This document shows, piece after piece, positions 26,742 to 35,389 of a DNA stretch of 64,000 nucleotides. A model generated the notes under the pieces. That model was not told the origin of the DNA and did not search any database. It worked only from the letters and a program-made list of their open reading frames with translations. Where the stretch lies: contig CAYSGH010000005.1 in assembly GCA_964430505.1 (NCBI GenBank), forward strand, positions 1-64,000, read 5' to 3'. Each line of letters opens with the position of its first letter. Position 1 is the first letter of the stretch. The DNA comes from UBA6176 sp032119375 (GTDB lineage: Bacteria > Verrucomicrobiota > Verrucomicrobiia > Limisphaerales > UBA9464). Made by a program: the position numbers and the translations under genes.

Positions 26742-27224
26742 TCAGCAACTCGTGGGCACTTCCTGCAATACCTTCACGGTGTGCGGGATCGCACCCAGGA
26801 CGAAGCCCAGGCAGTCCACCGCCCCGGCCGGCTTGCCGGGCAGGCAGATGACCAAGGCAGGCCCCACGGCGGCCGCCAGGCACCGGGACAGGATGGCATT
26901 GGGCGTCAATGTGAGGCTGCGCATGCGCATCACCTCGCCAAAGCCCGGGATCTCACGGTCCGCAATGGTCCGCACGGCTTCCGGGGTCACGTCCCGGCGC
27001 GACACGCCGGTGCCGCCCGTGGTGAGCACGAGGTGAGCACCCCGGGCGATGCACTGCCGGATGGCCCGTTGGATGGCCGACGCGTCGTCGGGAACGATCT
27101 CCTCGGCGACGACATTCCAGCCGTTCTTGCCGGAGGCTTCCCGGAGCGCGGGGCCACCCAAGTCCTGGTAGATGCCTTGGGACGCGCGGTCGGAGATGGT
27201 GACGATGCCGACGTGGATCTGCAT
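26742..27224 (-). CDS. Molybdenum cofactor biosynthesis protein, MoaB/MogA family
   Basis: 160 residues. The family signatures are HVGIVTISDRASQGIYQDLG, HLVLTTGGTGVSRRDVTPEA, FGEVMRMRSL and VICLPGKPAGAVDCL. MogA/MoaB-type proteins adenylylate molybdopterin before molybdenum insertion. Length fits the single-domain form rather than CinA or MoeA. No other Mo-cofactor gene is in the window. It converges with the ABC permease and precedes the ribosomal-protein terminator. Confidence 0.9.
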   Translation of the reverse strand: MQIHVGIVTISDRASQGIYQDLGGPALREASGKNGWNVVAEEIVPDDASAIQRAIRQCIARGAHLVLTTGGTGVSRRDVTPEAVRTIADREIPGFGEVMRMRSLTLTPNAILSRCLAAAVGPALVICLPGKPAGAVDCLGFVLGAIPHTVKVLQEVPTSC

Positions 27225-27308
27225 GGGGCGAGGCTATCGAAGGACCCGGGAGATTCCAGCGTTCTGGCAACCGGTGGAGGCACCCTGCGCGCTTCGACGG
27301 CACGAAGG

Positions 27309-27336
27309 AAAAGGCCCGCCAGCGTGCTGGCGGGCC
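27309..27336 (-). terminator. Rho-independent terminator of rplM-rpsI
   Basis: On the minus strand GGCCCGCCAG-CACG-CTGGCGGGCC forms a perfect 10-bp stem with a 4-base loop and is followed by TTTTCC. It lies 37 bases after the rpsI stop codon. Confidence 0.85.
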
Positions 27337-27373
27337 CTGTCGAAGGAGCACCCGAGGCTGGGCTGCGGGCAGC

Positions 27374-27769
27374 CTAGCGCTTGGAGAATTGGAAGCGCTT
27401 GCGGGCGCCCGGTTGGCCGTACTTCTTGCGCTCGCGCATACGCGGGTCACGGGTCAAGAGACCCTCGGCCTTGAGGAGGGGACGGAGCGCGGCGTCCGCC
27501 TCAAGAAGGGCACGGGCGATGCCATGTCGGACAGCCCCTGCTTGGCCGGCGGGCCCGCCACCGGCGACATTGATGCGGACATCGAACTTGCCGGAGGTGG
27601 CGGTCGCCGCGAAGGGGGCCAAGACGGCCCCGCGGTGCTGCTCCAACGGGAAGTAGTTGTCGAAGGCGCGGCCGTTGACGGTGACGTTGCCGGTTCCGAC
27701 GGCGAGGCGGACGCGGGCGGTGGAGGTCTTGCGACGACCGGTTCCGAGGTACTCAGTGAGCTGGGCCAT
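27374..27769 (-). CDS. rpsI: 30S ribosomal protein S9
   Basis: 131 residues from the ATG at 27769. An in-frame extension upstream runs into the rplM-rpsI spacer and is rejected. S9 landmarks are EYLGTGRRKTSTARVRL, GKFDVRINVAGGGPAGQAGA, RHGIARALLEAD and the basic C-terminal tail RKKYGQPGARKRFQFSKR that reaches the ribosomal P-site tRNA. It follows rplM after 68 bases, the near-universal bacterial order. Confidence 0.97.
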   Translation of the reverse strand: MAQLTEYLGTGRRKTSTARVRLAVGTGNVTVNGRAFDNYFPLEQHRGAVLAPFAATATSGKFDVRINVAGGGPAGQAGAVRHGIARALLEADAALRPLLKAEGLLTRDPRMRERKKYGQPGARKRFQFSKR

Positions 27770-27837
27770 GGCTAGAATCGATGAAGTGGAACGGGGAAAG
27801 GGGGCAGTGCGGAAGGAGGGGAAAGAGGGGTGGACGC

Positions 27838-28272
27838 CTAGCCTGCGTAAGCCGTCACGACAGGTTGCTGGGCGGCGTGGGGGTGCTCGGCACCGGGATA
27901 AACCTTGAGCTTGGTGAGCAGACGGTCGCCCAGTCGGTTCTTGGGGAGCATTCCCTTGACGGCATGGAGGACGAGGCGCTCGGGATGCTTGGCACGGACT
28001 TCCGCCACGGTGCGGTAGCGTTCGCCGCCCTTCCAACCGGAGTAGCTCATGAAGGTCTTGGCCGTCTCCTTCTTGCCGGTGAGGACGACCTCGGAGGCGT
28101 TGATGACCACGACGAAGTCTCCGGCGTCCAGGTGAGGGGTGAAGGTGGGCTTGTCCTTGCCACGAAGGGCGTCAGAAACCTGGACGGCGAGGCGGCCAAG
28201 GACCGCGCCCTTCGCGTCAATCACGCGCCAGGCACGGCGTTGCACATCAATCTTCGGCAAATGCGTCTTCAT
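27838..28272 (-). CDS. rplM: 50S ribosomal protein L13
   Basis: 144 residues. Recognisable blocks are WRVIDAKGAVLGRLAVQVSD, LRGKDKPTFTPHLDAGDFVV, YSGWKGGERYRTVAE and VKGMLPKNRLGDRLLTKLKV, ending with YPGAEHPHAAQQPV. It is the first gene of the rplM-rpsI operon and is preceded by a likely sigma70 promoter at 28300-28327. Confidence 0.97.
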   Translation of the reverse strand: MKTHLPKIDVQRRAWRVIDAKGAVLGRLAVQVSDALRGKDKPTFTPHLDAGDFVVVINASEVVLTGKKETAKTFMSYSGWKGGERYRTVAEVRAKHPERLVLHAVKGMLPKNRLGDRLLTKLKVYPGAEHPHAAQQPVVTAYAG

Positions 28273-28299
28273 CTCGTTCCCATCAGAAAAGGGACGGGG

Positions 28300-28327
28300 T
28301 TTCTATCAGATGCCCCGGGGCCGTCAA
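28300..28327 (-). promoter_or_regulatory. Putative promoter of rplM-rpsI
   Basis: On the minus strand a -35 TTGACG (28327-28322) and a -10 TAGAAA (28305-28300) are separated by 16 bases. The -10 ends 27 bases before the rplM start. The spacer contains the palindrome GCCCCGGGGC. No other good candidate lies between rplM and the divergent gene at 28430. Confidence 0.45.
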
Positions 28328-28429
28328 CCTTGTTCCCCAACTTATGCGCGCCCCGGGCGCGCGGCTTGCTTGCCGGAAAGCCCGAAACACTGGTTGGCAA
28401 CCGCCACAAGCCCGCATAAGAAACCATTC

Positions 28430-29116
28430 ATGGATCGGAAAGGAGATGGAAGCGGTCTGGGGTGGCGTCGGCGGGTGGCGGTGTCCGTCGCAGGGTTGGC
28501 GTGTGCCATGGCCGCCTGGACCGCCCGGGGGCAGACGATGGGACTGTTCACCTTCCCTCACGTGGACGCGCATGGCCGAGGGATCCCCGGTGTGACGCGG
28601 CCGATGTTGATGGCGGGCCCCGGGATGCTGGGCACGGGCATGGGCGTGGGCGCGGGCATGGGCGTGCCGGTCGTGAACCCCAATTGGACCGGCGCGGCGG
28701 CGATGTTCGCTCCGGAGTTGCTGATGGGGCGGGGCATGATGCCGGGCGTCGGCGGTGCCATGGGCGCGCCCGGCAATGGTGCGTCGTCGATGGTTCCCGG
28801 GAGCTGGGGGAGGAACGCGCCTGGGTCGCCCGCCGCAGGCGAACGACGGGCCGACGTGGCAGCCCATGGATCCGGGACTCCCCGTCCGGTGAAGCAGGGG
28901 CCGCCCGCCGCGGCTGTCGTGCGTCGGGATGAGGCGTCGGCCGACGCACGGCTGCTGGCATTCCAGCAGGCGGAGGCGAGAAAGGGCCTGCCGGGCGCAC
29001 AGCGAGCATTGGCGGACCGGTACGAAAAGGGGCATGGCGTGGAGCGGAGCGAGGAGTTGGCCCGGGCGTGGCGGATGGCTGCGGACCGGGCCGAGGCTGC
29101 GGCGCGCTTGCCTTGA
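28430..29116 (+). CDS. Secreted Gly/Met-rich protein with a Sel1-like repeat
   Basis: 228 residues from the ATG at 28430. A signal sequence (VAVSVAGLACAMAAWTARGQ) is followed by a glycine- and methionine-rich region (GPGMLGTGMGVGAGMGVPVV, MMPGVGGAMGAPGNGASSMV). A C-terminal Sel1-like helical repeat (ARKGLPGAQRALADRYEKGH, GVERSEELARAWRMAADRA) closes the protein. Sel1 repeats mediate protein-protein contacts; the middle region looks disordered. Function unknown. The gene is divergent from rplM. Confidence 0.6.
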   Translation: MDRKGDGSGLGWRRRVAVSVAGLACAMAAWTARGQTMGLFTFPHVDAHGRGIPGVTRPMLMAGPGMLGTGMGVGAGMGVPVVNPNWTGAAAMFAPELLMGRGMMPGVGGAMGAPGNGASSMVPGSWGRNAPGSPAAGERRADVAAHGSGTPRPVKQGPPAAAVVRRDEASADARLLAFQQAEARKGLPGAQRALADRYEKGHGVERSEELARAWRMAADRAEAAARLP

Positions 29117-29118
29117 AC

Positions 29119-29288
29119 TAAGCCGGAACGAGTCAGTTGGGAGGGAAGCGATTGCGAAGTAGATGCTTCTGCAAGCCGAGGAGTGAGCGAGGCGCGGGCC
29201 GATGCGAGGCCCGTAACGAGCGAACGACGAAGGATTTGCAGAAGCAGATCGAGCCAGCACGACCGACCCAACTGAATCGCTCCGGCTA
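29119..29288. repeat. 170-bp imperfect inverted-repeat element (MITE-like)
   Basis: The ends AAGCCGGAACGAGTCAGTTGGG and, reversed from the right, TAGCCGGAGCGATTCAGTTGGG agree at about 19 of 22 positions. Inside is a second pair, GCTTCTGCAA with TTGCAGAAGC. At the centre CGGGCC and GGCCCG form a hairpin in the sequence GCGCGGGCCGATGCGAGGCC. The whole unit could fold into one long hairpin. It has no coding capacity and starts 2 bases after the Sel1-protein stop. Whether other copies exist in the genome cannot be seen here. The following 165 bases to the AsmA gene show nothing. Confidence 0.65.
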
Positions 29289-29453
29289 AGGGGCGAAGGC
29301 TTGCCGGGTCCAAGGGAGACGATAGGCTTGTGAACACGGAGCTTGCGGTAATCCCGTGCGGGGGAACCGGTGCCCGAGGCGCTGGCCACGGCCTGGACGG
29401 GCCTGAGATTGCCATGGCGGATACATGGGGAATGGAAGGAAACAAGTGTGACT

Positions 29454-32400
29454 ATGCAACACAGCAACGAGTCGGCGCCGCGTCGCAGGTGGCTTAAATG
29501 GGTCACGGGCATCCCGCTGGTCCTAGTCGTTGCGTACTTTGTGGCGACCAGCGGTTGGTTCGTTCGGTCCGTCATCCTGCCGAGGGCCGGCGACTCCCTC
29601 GGCGCAACCATTACGGCCGAGTCGGTTTCGCTCAGCCCGTGGACATCGTTTCGAGTGGAGGGCGTCCGGGTGGTTCCGAAGGGCGCGGAGCCCTTGCTGG
29701 AGGTGGGCGCTTTGCAGGCCCGCTACAGCTTGTGGTCCATTCTCAGGGGAACCGTTGTGGTGGACGAGCTGCTCGTGGAGCGACCGGTGGTGACCGTGTC
29801 GGCCAAGAAGGGCGATGCCAGCAACTTGGATGCATGGTTGAAGGCCCTGCCGAAGTCGGCGCCGTCCAAGAAGGCGAGTCGTCCCCCCGCCCTGGCGATC
29901 CGGAACGTGAGCCTCAAGGGCGGCGAGCTTCGCTTGGACCGAGAGGACGGCCTTGGGATGCGCTTTCGCGCCGCAGTGACGGGCTTGGACGTTTCGCTGG
30001 ACCGGCTCGTGTCGAATGAGCCGATCCGGACAAAGTTGGGGGCATCGTTGGAGGTCGAATCCAAGGGCGGCATGGGGGATGCCAAGGCGTCTGGCCGCAT
30101 GGAGGGCGAGGTGGTCACATTGCTGAACGGCGAGCTTGGCCTGGCTGGGGTGGCCGGCAGGATAGCATGGACCTTGCCGGAGGCGGCCGGTGGGTTGCAG
30201 GGGCTCAAGGGGCTGGGTGCCAGCTTGGACGTGTCGATGGGCTCCGCGGCCATCACCAACGCAACCTTGGCCTTCTCCCAGGACGGCAAGCCGCTCGGCA
30301 AGGTCACGGTGAAGGGACAGGTGCGGCTCGCCGACTCGGAGGCGCGCCTCGCCTATGAAGTCGAGGGCCTCAATACCCGCGTCCTCGCGGTGGCTGGCGC
30401 CGCCGCCGGCATGGACTTCGGCGACGCCGTGGCGACCGCTGCGGGTCGGGTGGACATGCTGGAGCGTGGCAAGCTGCTGGCCACGGACGGCAGGCTCAAG
30501 GTGGTGGGGCTCTCGTTGGGAACCGCCCGGGGGCGCACGACGCCCATGGACATCGAAGTCCAACACCGTGCCTCGCTCAACGAGAACACCCGTTCGTTGT
30601 TGGTGGACCAACTCGATGTGAACGTGGTGCAGGCGGGGGCGCCCTTGCTCGCCGCCGCCTTGGACAACGGCCTCAATGTCTCGTGGGACAAGACCTCCGC
30701 AGGATTTCGGGAGGCCACCTACACGGTCAAGGTCGCAGGGCTTGCCTTGCAGCAATGGGCCCCGGTGCTCCCCTTGGATGCACCCCAGGGATTGGTCGAC
30801 CTGACTGCCAAGTTCGGGTTCGATGATGCCGGTCGGTCCTGCACCCTGACGTTGGATCTCTCCGGCAAGTCGCTGGGTGCCACGTTGGGCGGACGCGCCT
30901 ACCGAAACGTGGGCGCGACGGCCAAGGCGAATGCCCGGCTCACCGACTTTGAGAGGTTCCAGATGGAATCCCTTGACGTGACGTTGACCGCTTCTGGGGA
31001 CCGCCTTGCAACCGTCCATGGTGTGGCGGATGGCCAAGTCTCCTCCAGCCGGGCTGGGTTGCAGCTGGACCTCGACGTTCCCATCAAGGCCGCGCTGTCT
31101 GTGCATCCCCTCGATGGCGTGAGCCTGGACGACGGCCAGCTCAGGGCAGGCTTGATGGTGAGCCTGCGAAGCGGTCTCGAACAATTCGAGGCCGACCTGA
31201 CCCTAGGCCTCGCCGACGTCACCGGCAGCGTCGCCGACGTGAAGCTGGCAAACTACCAGGCAACCGTGGCCGCCACGGTTGGGCGCACCGGTTCCTCCAT
31301 CGCCATCCGCAAGCTCAGTGTCACCGGCCAAACCGGCGTGGATCTGGGCGGTTCAGTCGAGTGCGTCGGCTCCTACGACATCGACTCCCATTCAGGCCAG
31401 GCCAACGTCAAGCTGATCGGGGTCAACGAAAGCATGGTTCGGCCGTTCGTCGCCCAAGCCATCGCTCCCAATCGGCTGGTGAGCCTGAAGGTGGACATGG
31501 ATGCCAAGGCTACGTTGTCCAAGGAGGGCAAGGCTGCAGCCTCCGGGACGGCAAGCCTCGGGAGGGTGGTCATGTCCCATCCCGATGGTCGCATCCCAGA
31601 GGTTCCCCTCGGTTTGTCCCTGGACTTTGACGCGTCCAGCGACGGCAAGGTCACGGAACTCCGTCAATTCACCCTTGGCTTGGAACCCACCGACCGCGCC
31701 ACCAACCGCATCGAGGTTTCCGCCCTCATCGACCTGGGCACCAATTCACCCCAGCCCTCCCGTCTCGCCATCAAGTCCACCGCGCTGGACCTGACCCCCA
31801 TTTACGACCTCCTCTCCTCGGCGACCAACGCGGTCCAGCCCGCGCCTTCTTCCGGTGAACCACCGCCCGTCTCGCTGCCCTTCCGCCAGCTCACCGCCGA
31901 GCTCAACATCCCGCGCCTTTTCCTCCACGAGATCGACGTTTCCGAGATCCGAGGAAAGGCTGCGGTCCAAGACAACGTCGCCAGCCTCGACGAACTCGTC
32001 CTGCGCATCAACGACGCCCCGGTCCAGGCCAAGGGCAAGGTGGATCTCCGGCGCCCCGGCTACGACTACGCCGCGTCCCTCTCCACCGCCCCCATCCCCA
32101 TCGCCCCCATCCTCAACTCATTCTTCCCCGCCATGCGCCAGCTCGCCCGCGGATCCGTCCTCGCTTCCGCCGACATCCGCGGGGCCGGCGTCACCGGGCT
32201 ATCCCTGAAGAAGTCCCTCGTCGGCCATGTTGAGTTCCGAGCCACCAACGCCGAGGTCCGCCTCCCCGACGAGCCCATCAAGCTTCCCGCCCTGCTCACC
32301 CGATACATTCCCATCCTCCCGGCCACCATTCACCCCGCTGCCATCCTGTCCCTCATCGGAAAGTCCGGCGCCATGGCGGAGCCCTTCCGTGTCATGGAAG

Positions 32401-32948
32401 CCCGCGCCAACATGGGCAACGGCGTCATCCAGATCGCCCATGCCCGTTTCCTCAGCGCCGCCATGGGACTCCAGGCCGCCGGTGACATCCGCATCGCCGA
32501 CATCCTCGACCAGTCCACCCTCAACCTCCCCATCAGCCTGGCCTTCGCTTCAGGCGGCTCCCTTCCATCCCTCCGCACCGTCGGCACGGTCGTGGGTTCC
32601 ATCGAGAAGCCCTCCTTCAAGCCCGACGTCCTCGGCCTCACCGCCGTCGCCGGATCCCTCACCTTGCCCGGGGTCGGCAACCTCGGCACCAAGGCCACGG
32701 ACGCCCTCAAGGCAGCGAGCGGCAACCTCAACCAGGCCACCGGCAATGCCCTCAACAAGGCTGGAGCCGCCGTCGAGGCCGTCGTCGGCAGGGATCCCAA
32801 GTCCCCGGGCAACGCCTTGGGCGGCTTCATCAAGGGAGTCCTCCCGCCCGGTGCCAACCCCGCCAATCCGGCTGCCAAGCCCGACACCAACGCACCCCCC
32901 AAGCCCGGCATCCTCGACCTCCTCCCCGGCGGCAAAGGCAAGAAATGA
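29454..32948 (+). CDS. AsmA-like envelope protein
   Basis: 1164 residues from the ATG at 29454. It has a short cytoplasmic N-terminus, one membrane anchor (WVTGIPLVLVVAYFVATSGW) and a very long extracytoplasmic region rich in beta strands. That region shows AsmA/TamB-superfamily features: ITAESVSLSPWTSFRVEGVR, SIAIRKLSVTGQTGVDLGGS, and an AsmA C-terminal-like block MEARANMGNGVIQIAHARFL. The C-terminus is Pro/Asn-rich (GFIKGVLPPGANPANPAAKP). AsmA-like proteins are thought to form grooves carrying phospholipid between membranes. The stop overlaps the next start (ATGA). Confidence 0.75.
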   Translation: MQHSNESAPRRRWLKWVTGIPLVLVVAYFVATSGWFVRSVILPRAGDSLGATITAESVSLSPWTSFRVEGVRVVPKGAEPLLEVGALQARYSLWSILRGTVVVDELLVERPVVTVSAKKGDASNLDAWLKALPKSAPSKKASRPPALAIRNVSLKGGELRLDREDGLGMRFRAAVTGLDVSLDRLVSNEPIRTKLGASLEVESKGGMGDAKASGRMEGEVVTLLNGELGLAGVAGRIAWTLPEAAGGLQGLKGLGASLDVSMGSAAITNATLAFSQDGKPLGKVTVKGQVRLADSEARLAYEVEGLNTRVLAVAGAAAGMDFGDAVATAAGRVDMLERGKLLATDGRLKVVGLSLGTARGRTTPMDIEVQHRASLNENTRSLLVDQLDVNVVQAGAPLLAAALDNGLNVSWDKTSAGFREATYTVKVAGLALQQWAPVLPLDAPQGLVDLTAKFGFDDAGRSCTLTLDLSGKSLGATLGGRAYRNVGATAKANARLTDFERFQMESLDVTLTASGDRLATVHGVADGQVSSSRAGLQLDLDVPIKAALSVHPLDGVSLDDGQLRAGLMVSLRSGLEQFEADLTLGLADVTGSVADVKLANYQATVAATVGRTGSSIAIRKLSVTGQTGVDLGGSVECVGSYDIDSHSGQANVKLIGVNESMVRPFVAQAIAPNRLVSLKVDMDAKATLSKEGKAAASGTASLGRVVMSHPDGRIPEVPLGLSLDFDASSDGKVTELRQFTLGLEPTDRATNRIEVSALIDLGTNSPQPSRLAIKSTALDLTPIYDLLSSATNAVQPAPSSGEPPPVSLPFRQLTAELNIPRLFLHEIDVSEIRGKAAVQDNVASLDELVLRINDAPVQAKGKVDLRRPGYDYAASLSTAPIPIAPILNSFFPAMRQLARGSVLASADIRGAGVTGLSLKKSLVGHVEFRATNAEVRLPDEPIKLPALLTRYIPILPATIHPAAILSLIGKSGAMAEPFRVMEARANMGNGVIQIAHARFLSAAMGLQAAGDIRIADILDQSTLNLPISLAFASGGSLPSLRTVGTVVGSIEKPSFKPDVLGLTAVAGSLTLPGVGNLGTKATDALKAASGNLNQATGNALNKAGAAVEAVVGRDPKSPGNALGGFIKGVLPPGANPANPAAKPDTNAPPKPGILDLLPGGKGKK

Positions 32949-34354
32949 CCCAACCCAATCCCGCGTCTCCCCTCCAGCCCGCGCTCGACTGGCTCGGAAG
33001 CCACCACGCCGAGCTCGTCGCGCACCTCCAGGAATACGTCCGCATCCCGTCGGTCAGTGCCCAACCGGCTCATGCCCCGGACGTGCACCGCTGCGCCGAC
33101 TGGATCGCCGGTCGCTTCCGCGCCGCCGGCCTCTCCACGGTCGTCCACCCCACCCGATCCAACCCCATCGTCGTCGCCCGAACGCCCCGCGTCGAAGGAG
33201 CCCCCACCTTCCTCGTGTACGGCCACTACGACGTCCAACCCCCCGAGCCTTTCGACCTCTGGACGTCGCCGCCCTTTGACCCGCAGGTCCGCAACAACGT
33301 CCTCTTCGGACGCGGCTCCAGCGACAACAAGGGCCAGCACCTCGCCCACCTCCACGCCGTCGAGGCCTGCCTCGCCTCCGGCGTCGGCCTGCCGTGCAAC
33401 CTCGTCTTCCTCATCGAGGGCGAGGAGGAGGTGGGCTCCGGTGCCCTCCAGGAATTCCTACCACTTCATCGCGACGAACTCGCCTGCGACGCCGTCGTCG
33501 TCTCGGACAACGGCATCCCAGACCTCGAACACCCGGCCCTCACCTACGCCTTGCGCGGCATCGCCGCCCTTGAGGTTCGCATCGATGGCCCGTCCAAGGA
33601 CCTTCATTCCGGCCTGTTCGGCGGCACCGTTGAAAACCCAGCCATGGCCCTCTGCCGCCTCCTCGCCCAAATGCGCGACGAGACCGGCCGCATCACCATC
33701 CCCGGTTTCTATGACGACGTTGTCGAGCTGTCCGCCTACGAGCGTTCCCAGCTTGCACGCCTTCCCACGTCGCCCGCCGACTACCTCTCCCTGACCGGTT
33801 CGCCCGCCTTGTTCGGCGAGCCCGGCTTCACCCCGGAGGAGCAACGCACCGCCCGCCCCACCTTCGAGATCAACGGCCTGACCAGCGGTTACCAAGGCGA
33901 GGGGAGCAAGACCATCATCCCGTCGTGGGCCTCCGCCAAGCTCACCCTTCGCCTCGTTGCCAACCAGGACCCCGGCCGCGTCATCGCCGCCGTCAAGGCC
34001 CACCTCGAACGGTGCTGCCCCGCCACCGTTCGCATCACCGTCCGACATGGTCACGGCGCCGTCCCTTACCTCATGTCGCCGGATGGACCCATGGCCGCCG
34101 CCGCCCTGGCCGCCTTGCAAGAGGGCTTCGGTCACCCCGGCCTCCTCATGCGCGAGGGCGGCAGCATCCCCATCGTCTCCGCCTTCCAGCGCCACCTCGG
34201 GGCCGACACGTTGCTCCTCGGCATGGCCCTGCCCGACGACAACGCGCATTCGCCCAACGAGAAGTTCGACCTCGCCGCCTACGCGGCTGGCATGCGCATG
34301 GCCGTGTGCCTGTGGCCCCGCCTCGCCGCCGCCGCCCGCGCCCGCACGGCATGA
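32945..34354 (+). CDS. M20-family dipeptidase/carboxypeptidase
   Basis: 469 residues. Metal-binding and catalytic motifs of clan MH are present: FLVYGHYDVQPPEPFDLWTS (His and Asp), GRGSSDNKGQHLAHLHAVEA (bridging Asp), LIEGEEEVGSG (catalytic Glu-Glu). A dimerisation domain begins at DGPSKDLHSGLFGGTVENPA, and the last zinc His lies in PDDNAHSPNEKFDL. No signal peptide, so it is a cytoplasmic zinc peptidase cleaving dipeptides or N-acyl amino acids. It is coupled at both ends by 4-base ATGA overlaps. Confidence 0.9.
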   Translation: MTQPNPASPLQPALDWLGSHHAELVAHLQEYVRIPSVSAQPAHAPDVHRCADWIAGRFRAAGLSTVVHPTRSNPIVVARTPRVEGAPTFLVYGHYDVQPPEPFDLWTSPPFDPQVRNNVLFGRGSSDNKGQHLAHLHAVEACLASGVGLPCNLVFLIEGEEEVGSGALQEFLPLHRDELACDAVVVSDNGIPDLEHPALTYALRGIAALEVRIDGPSKDLHSGLFGGTVENPAMALCRLLAQMRDETGRITIPGFYDDVVELSAYERSQLARLPTSPADYLSLTGSPALFGEPGFTPEEQRTARPTFEINGLTSGYQGEGSKTIIPSWASAKLTLRLVANQDPGRVIAAVKAHLERCCPATVRITVRHGHGAVPYLMSPDGPMAAAALAALQEGFGHPGLLMREGGSIPIVSAFQRHLGADTLLLGMALPDDNAHSPNEKFDLAAYAAGMRMAVCLWPRLAAAARARTA

Positions 34355-35364
34355 ACCCGCCGCCCGCGTCCGGTTCACCCCTCCCGGTCATTGTCCTCAC
34401 CGGGTTCCTCGGTGCCGGCAAGACCACCCTCCTCCTTCGCTGGCTCGAGGAAGCCCCGGCCACGGGCCTCCGCATCGGGATCGTCATGAACGAGTTCGGA
34501 GCCGAAAGCGTCGATGGCCAGCTCGTCCGCAAGCCCGGCATCGCCATCACCCAAGTGGACGGTGGATGCGTCTGTTGCGCCCCGGACGACTCCCTCGACC
34601 GCGCCTGCCGCGCCATGGCACGCGAGGGCCAGTGTGACTACCTCGTCCTGGAAACCTCGGGCCTCGCAGACCCCGACAACGTCATTGACGTCCTCACCGA
34701 CCCCGACCTCCTCGACGTCGTCCGTCTCCAGGCCGTCGTCACCGTCGTCGATGCCGCGTGGTTCCTTCGTCCCGAGGGCGGCGTCGGCGAACGCGTCCTC
34801 GTTCGACGCCAGGCCGAGTATTCCGACGTCATCGCCCTGTCCCGTTGCGACCTACTGGGCCCTGGCGAGGCGGATGCGGCCGAGTCCGCCCTGCGCGCCT
34901 GGAACGTCCGCGCCGCCTTCGTCCGGCTCCCCTTCGGCCTGCCGGACCTCCCGGCCATCCTCTCTGGCCCGTCGGCGCATCGCGCCGCCCATGACGCGAT
35001 GCCGGACGCCGACGCGAGTCCCTCCCCGGAGCCGCCCGAGCATCTCCACGCCCGGTATCGCAGCGCCTCGTGGAGATTTCCCGTCCCCGTGCCGCGTGCA
35101 CCATTCGAGTCGTGGCTCGCATCGCTGGAACGCCACGGCGTCGCCCGCGCCAAGGGCTTCGTTCGGTTCAGCGAATCCCCCGGTGTCGTCCACGTCTTCC
35201 AGAAAACACCGGGCCAACACTTCATCGAGAAGTTCCCCGCCAAGCCCGACCCCGAGACCTTCGGCGTGATCATCGGGTCCGGGCTCGACGTCGAGTCGCA
35301 CCGTGCCCGGGTGCGGGCGCTGTGGTCCCAGCCCGCTGGCCCCGGCCTTCGCCTGTCGCCGTAG
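34351..35364 (+). CDS. CobW/COG0523 GTPase (putative metallochaperone)
   Basis: 337 residues from the ATG at 34351, which overlaps the peptidase stop. Walker A is GFLGAGKT (residues 18-25). The metal-binding CxCC motif is GGCVCC (Cys 73, 75, 76), followed by LVLETSGLADPDNVIDVL and an SRCDL motif that replaces the usual NKxD. A CobW C-terminal domain (SWRFPVPVPRAPFESWLASL) closes the protein. COG0523 GTPases deliver metal, often zinc or cobalt, to client enzymes. The adjacent zinc peptidase is a plausible client, but this is inferred from coupling only. Confidence 0.85.
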   Translation: MNPPPASGSPLPVIVLTGFLGAGKTTLLLRWLEEAPATGLRIGIVMNEFGAESVDGQLVRKPGIAITQVDGGCVCCAPDDSLDRACRAMAREGQCDYLVLETSGLADPDNVIDVLTDPDLLDVVRLQAVVTVVDAAWFLRPEGGVGERVLVRRQAEYSDVIALSRCDLLGPGEADAAESALRAWNVRAAFVRLPFGLPDLPAILSGPSAHRAAHDAMPDADASPSPEPPEHLHARYRSASWRFPVPVPRAPFESWLASLERHGVARAKGFVRFSESPGVVHVFQKTPGQHFIEKFPAKPDPETFGVIIGSGLDVESHRARVRALWSQPAGPGLRLSP

Positions 35365-35389
35365 CGCATCCCGCCCACCGTGAGGCTCG

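Noticed and set aside
28620..28680. Short tandem repeat array or CRISPR-like pattern in the Gly/Met-rich gene
   Set aside because: The repeated GGCATGGGCGTGGGC units encode a Gly-Met protein segment in frame; there are no spacers.
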